Part shown: positions 6,103 through 8,706 of the stretch, piece after piece
How positions within the stretch are numbered: position 1 is the first letter of the stretch
Layout: each line of letters starts with the position of its first letter
Origin: Pseudomonadota bacterium
GTDB lineage: Bacteria; Desulfobacterota; Syntrophia; Syntrophales; JADFWA01
Assembly (NCBI GenBank): GCA_030612385.1
Contig: JAUWNZ010000040.1
Location: 1 to 8,706 of the forward strand
Reading direction: 5' to 3'
DNA: 8,706 bases
The notes under the pieces: model-generated
The model's database searches: none
Told to the model about the DNA's origin: nothing
What the model saw: only the letters and a program-made list of their open reading frames with translations
Translations under genes and position numbers: made by a program

Positions 6103-6131
6103 ATCGTAAATAGTTGATCATAAATAGTCAA
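6103..6131 (-). promoter_or_regulatory. Candidate sigma70 promoter for proC
   Basis: On the minus strand, TTGACT (6126-6131) is followed after 17 bases by TACGAT (6103-6108), matching 5 of 6 and 4 of 6 consensus positions. It lies 34 bases before the proC start codon. It overlaps the 14-bp tandem repeat, so a regulator bound there would cover the promoter. Prediction from sequence only. Confidence 0.4.
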
Positions 6132-6134
6132 TCA
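6107..6134. repeat. 14-bp tandem direct repeat in the divergent promoter region
   Basis: TAAATAGTTGATCA (6107-6120) is followed directly by TAAATAGTCAATCA (6121-6134), identical at 12 of 14 positions. The repeat sits between proC and yggT on top of the minus-strand promoter candidate. It could be an operator with two sites, or chance duplication of AT-rich DNA. Confidence 0.6.
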
Positions 6135-6146
6135 AAAATATGTGTC

Positions 6147-6175
6147 TTGACTTTTAGCCCTGCAATCTTTATTTT
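6147..6175 (+). promoter_or_regulatory. Candidate sigma70 promoter for yggT-yggU-murJ
   Basis: TTGACT (6147-6152) is followed after 17 bases by TATTTT (6170-6175), matching 5 of 6 and 4 of 6 consensus positions. It lies about 61 bases before the yggT start. It is back to back with the proC promoter candidate, with -35 boxes 15 bases apart. Prediction from sequence only. Confidence 0.4.
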
Positions 6176-6236
6176 CAACACGATACAGGAGACCGTCATA
6201 GCCTTCTTGAAACGCATCAACAAATAAGGAGAAAAA

Positions 6237-6536
6237 ATGTTTATCTTAGGAAATCTTATCGAGGCAGTTGCCAGAATTCTCGATGTAGGACTTACTCTAT
6301 ATATGTGGATAATCATAATCAGGGCGCTCATCTCCTGGGTCAACCCCGATCCCTATAATCCTATCGTCATGTTCCTTTACCGAATCACAGAACCTGTCCT
6401 ATCCACCGTGAGAAGGTGGATACCACTCGGAAACATTGGAATAGACATCTCCCCCATTATAGTCATCCTGGTCATCATATTTCTTCAGAGTTTTCTGGTG
6501 CAAAGCATGGCGCAAATTGCTTTGCAGTTCAAATAA
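6237..6536 (+). CDS. yggT: YggT family membrane protein
   Basis: Small integral inner-membrane protein of 99 residues, the single-repeat form (E. coli YggT is a double repeat). The first hydrophobic segment spans about residues 8-35 and the second about 70-92. Between them lies the family core, RALISWVNPDPYNP (29-42), then RITEPVLSTVRRWIP and GIDISPI. The family is linked with cell division, chloroplast thylakoid organisation (YCF19/YLMG homologues) and osmotic tolerance, but its biochemical role is not settled. AAGGAG (6226-6231) lies 5 bases before the ATG, a strong site. It is followed after 35 bases by yggU, a widely conserved pairing. DivIVA, which often lies between yggT and yggU in related bacteria, is not here. 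Confidence 0.92.
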   Translation: MFILGNLIEAVARILDVGLTLYMWIIIIRALISWVNPDPYNPIVMFLYRITEPVLSTVRRWIPLGNIGIDISPIIVILVIIFLQSFLVQSMAQIALQFK

Positions 6537-6571
6537 TAAAAGAAAAGACTTTGCAGGAATTACAAAAAACG

Positions 6572-6859
6572 ATGCTGCCGATCAAGGAAACAAAAGAAGG
6601 CGTTATCTTCAATATCAGGGTCGTGCCAAGATCCTCGCGATGTGAACTGGCAGGAATTCAGGAAGATGCTCTGAAACTGAAGATTACCGCACCGCCCGTC
6701 GATGGGAAGGCTAACTCGGAGTGCATAAGATTCCTCGCCGATAAACTCAACATCAGAAAAAAGAGGGTTGTTATCATTGCGGGACACAAATCGAGAAGAA
6801 AGACCATCGCGGTGTCCGGACTAAAAAGCAAAGATATTGAGTCGATCATCCCCACATAG
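6572..6859 (+). CDS. yggU: DUF167 / YggU family protein
   Basis: Small cytosolic protein of 95 residues, the usual size of the family; its molecular function is unknown. The core is clear: FNIRVVPRSSRCELAGI (13-29), LKLKITAPPVDGKANSECI (35-53) and VIIAGHKSRRKTIAVSG (67-83), which are the V-P-R, PPVDGKAN and G-x-x-SR-K blocks of DUF167. The ATG at 6572 is chosen because homology begins just after it and AGGA (6555-6558) lies 13 bases upstream. A TTG at 6551 would add 7 residues and has a poorer site. The frame is open back to 6416 inside yggT, but that part is a shadow of yggT. It is probably co-transcribed with yggT and murJ. Confidence 0.88.
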   Translation: MLPIKETKEGVIFNIRVVPRSSRCELAGIQEDALKLKITAPPVDGKANSECIRFLADKLNIRKKRVVIIAGHKSRRKTIAVSGLKSKDIESIIPT

Positions 6860-6869
6860 ACAACGTCTC

Positions 6870-8462
6870 ATGGATATCGAAATAAAAAAAAAGGATAAAG
6901 AAAATGCCCGCATTGTCAGGGCAGCAGGCGTGGTGGGTCTGGCAACATTCCTCAGCAGGGTATTCGGTCTCCTTCGTGATCTGGTTGTCGCAGGTCTTTT
7001 TGGGGCCGGCTTTGCCACCGACGCTTTCTTTGTCGCCTTCAGGATACCAAATCTCTTAAGACGCCTCTTCGCAGAGGGTTCTCTCACGATATCCTTCGTG
7101 CCCGTCTTCACCGAATACCTGAAAAAAAAGTCGAAGGAAGACGCCATTGGGCTGGCGAACACGGTATTTACACTGCTTTCCATAATACTTGTAATTGTCA
7201 CACTTATCGGCATCCTCATCTCTCCATTGATAGTCAGGATAATAGCGCCGGGCTTCACCGGTCTGCCGGACAAGTACGAACTTACAGTGTTCCTTACCCG
7301 GCTGATGTTTCCCTACATATTCTTCATCTCACTGGTTGCGCTGTGTATGGGGATACTGAATTCTCTCAGGCATTTTGCGGCGCCCGCACTCGCTCCGGTA
7401 ATCCTTAATATCTGTATAATAGGCGCCGCCATCTTTCTCCGGAATTTATTTGAGGAACCGATAACGGCCCTTGCCGTCGGTGTATTGACAGGCGGCGTCC
7501 TCCAATTAGCCATGCAGTTTCCCTTCCTGACAAAGATGGGAGTGAGGTTAAGACCCAATTTCAACTTCCAGCATCCAGGCGTCAGGAAGATAGGAATCCT
7601 GATGATTCCTGCCGTATTCGGGGCGGCGGTCTATCAAATAAACATATTTGTCAGCACACTCCTGGCATCATTTCTTCCCAGCGGGAGCGTCTCGTACCTA
7701 TACTACGCCGACAGGATAGTTCAACTCCCCCTCGGGGTCTTTGCCATAGCAGTTGGCACTGCGTCACTGCCAAGCTTATCGGAACAGGCAGTGAGCGGGA
7801 ACTTCGGGGAGATGAAGAAAACCATCTCATTTTCCTTCAGACTGATCATGTTTATTACCATACCGGCGATGATTGCCCTGATCGCGCTTCGCGTTCCTAT
7901 CATATCTGTTCTGTTCCAGAGGGGAGAATTTGACTGCCAGTCAACAATACTGACATCACAGGCCCTGCTCTATTACGCGGTTGGTCTCTGGGCCTTTTCA
8001 GGGATAAGGGTGGTTGTCTCGGCATTCTATTCATTACAGGACACAAAAACTCCTGTGAAGGTGGCAATTATAGCCTTGATCGTCAATATAATCTTGAGCG
8101 TTATACTGATGTATCCTCTGAGGCATGGCGGTCTGGCCCTTGCCACCTCTATTGCATCCGCTGTAAACATTATAATATTATGTGTTTTACTCAGGAGAAG
8201 AATAGGCCGGTTTTTAGACAGGAAATTTTATGGTTCTACCTTCAAGATCATTGTTTCGTCTCTGGCGATGTGGGGTGGAATAGTTAGTGTCGATTATATC
8301 TTTCCGTGGAATAATGAGGCCCTCTTTAATCACAGGTTTCTGATACTTGCCTTCGAAATAGCGGTGGGACTGATAACGTTTTTAATATTCTCCTGTATTC
8401 TTAAGTGCAGCGAAATGATGACAGTATTACAGATTTTAAGAAAAAACTGGGCAGGTAAGTAA
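6870..8462 (+). CDS. murJ: Lipid II flippase MurJ (MviN)
   Basis: Inner-membrane flippase of the MOP superfamily that moves lipid-linked peptidoglycan precursor to the periplasmic face. It is 530 residues (E. coli 511), hydrophobic throughout in a pattern consistent with 14 transmembrane helices. Conserved charged residues align with E. coli at a constant offset of 12: Arg30 and Arg36 (SRVFGLLRD), Asp51 (GFATDAFF), Arg64/Arg65 (NLLRR), and Arg282 (YYADRIVQLPLG, equivalent to Arg270). PSLSEQA follows, as in the family. All key arginines are intact. The ATG at 6870 gives a short charged leader before helix 1. A TTG at 6837 would add 11 residues that overlap yggU and are not family-like. Neither start has a clear Shine-Dalgarno, suggesting translational coupling to yggU, which ends 10 bases earlier. 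Confidence 0.95.
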   Translation: MDIEIKKKDKENARIVRAAGVVGLATFLSRVFGLLRDLVVAGLFGAGFATDAFFVAFRIPNLLRRLFAEGSLTISFVPVFTEYLKKKSKEDAIGLANTVFTLLSIILVIVTLIGILISPLIVRIIAPGFTGLPDKYELTVFLTRLMFPYIFFISLVALCMGILNSLRHFAAPALAPVILNICIIGAAIFLRNLFEEPITALAVGVLTGGVLQLAMQFPFLTKMGVRLRPNFNFQHPGVRKIGILMIPAVFGAAVYQINIFVSTLLASFLPSGSVSYLYYADRIVQLPLGVFAIAVGTASLPSLSEQAVSGNFGEMKKTISFSFRLIMFITIPAMIALIALRVPIISVLFQRGEFDCQSTILTSQALLYYAVGLWAFSGIRVVVSAFYSLQDTKTPVKVAIIALIVNIILSVILMYPLRHGGLALATSIASAVNIIILCVLLRRRIGRFLDRKFYGSTFKIIVSSLAMWGGIVSVDYIFPWNNEALFNHRFLILAFEIAVGLITFLIFSCILKCSEMMTVLQILRKNWAGK

Positions 8463-8502
8463 CTAACACCCGGCTTCATTGCATATAGAAGGGATTATAG
8501 AT

Positions 8503-8706
8503 ATGAGAGAATTTACTCCGGATTTTTCCGCGGCAGAGACAATCTCTTTCGAAATGGGCCCCTCGAGACCACCCAGTGAAGCTTATTCTTTGCTTATAAG
8601 GGTCACACGAGGGTGTCCCTGGCACAGATGCGAGTTCTGTTCCAGTCATCGGACAATGAAATTTGGGATCAGGTCGGTCGAAGAGATAAAAAGAGACATA
8701 AAGACA
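8503..8706 (+). CDS. Radical SAM protein, N-terminal part (cut by right edge)
   Basis: The first 68 codons of a radical SAM enzyme; the rest lies outside. The start has AAGGG (8489-8493) 9 bases upstream and lies 40 bases after murJ. The N-terminal sequence leads to [18 protein letters not shown] (29-46), followed by [20 protein letters not shown], a layout typical of a group of poorly characterised radical SAM proteins beginning TRGCPWxRCxFC. Cluster cysteines are Cys38, Cys43 and Cys46. The spacing CX4CX2C differs from the canonical CX3CX2C. Phe45 just before the last Cys is the usual aromatic. The substrate cannot be judged from this fragment. Its relation to murJ is by position only. Confidence 0.85.
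   Translation, partial: MREFTPDFSAAETISFEMGPSRPPSEAYSLLIRVTRGCPWHRCEFCSSHRTMKFGIRSVEEIKRDIKT

Noticed and set aside
6837..6869. TTG start for murJ adding 11 residues
   Set aside because: The added stretch is yggU coding sequence read in another frame, is not family-like, and has no ribosome binding site.
6821..7273. Minus-strand frame of 150 codons opposite murJ
   Set aside because: It is the antisense shadow of the murJ N-terminal half; its Arg/Ser/Pro-rich content is typical of reverse reading.

Overview
The window looks like ordinary chromosomal housekeeping DNA from a Gram-negative bacterium. Its gaps carry an unusually rich set of short palindromic and inverted repeats. My best guess is Desulfobacterota (former Deltaproteobacteria) or a relative. 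That is inference, based on the short LeuC/LeuD type of isopropylmalate isomerase, the actinobacterial-like IPM dehydrogenase, the yggT-yggU-murJ context, a radical SAM gene with a CPWxRC motif, and environmental-type intergenic repeats. No rRNA, tRNA, CRISPR array, transposase, integrase or phage gene is visible.

Left block (1-2239, + strand) is leucine biosynthesis: the C-terminal part of leuC, then leuD and leuB. leuD and leuB overlap by ATGA. leuC and leuD are the two subunits of one enzyme but are separated by 262 bp that holds a paired-palindrome repeat module. LeuCD isomerises 2-isopropylmalate to 3-isopropylmalate, which LeuB oxidises and decarboxylates to the keto acid precursor of leucine.

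Centre (2240-5255). A 359-bp gap holds a nested fold-back of inverted repeats plus two further palindromes. It is followed by a YciO-type member of the Sua5/YciO/YrdC family and a complete RNase E/G family endoribonuclease, which look co-transcribed (47-nt gap). A 411-bp gap between the convergent rng and proC genes holds GGCTGAA heptad repeats and a second copy of the module seen upstream of leuD.

Right block (5256-8706). proC (last step of proline synthesis) lies on the minus strand and diverges from yggT - yggU - murJ - radical SAM on the plus strand. The 168-bp divergent region carries back-to-back sigma70-like promoter candidates over a 14-bp tandem repeat. murJ encodes the lipid II flippase with its key arginines intact. 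The last gene is cut by the window edge.

I do not see a new multi-gene system here. The points most worth a second look are the duplicated paired-palindrome module, the nested fold-back that swallows the upstream candidate start of yciO, the heptad repeats that supply the rng stop codon, the Trp in the LeuC CTNG motif, and the CX4CX2C cluster of the last gene.
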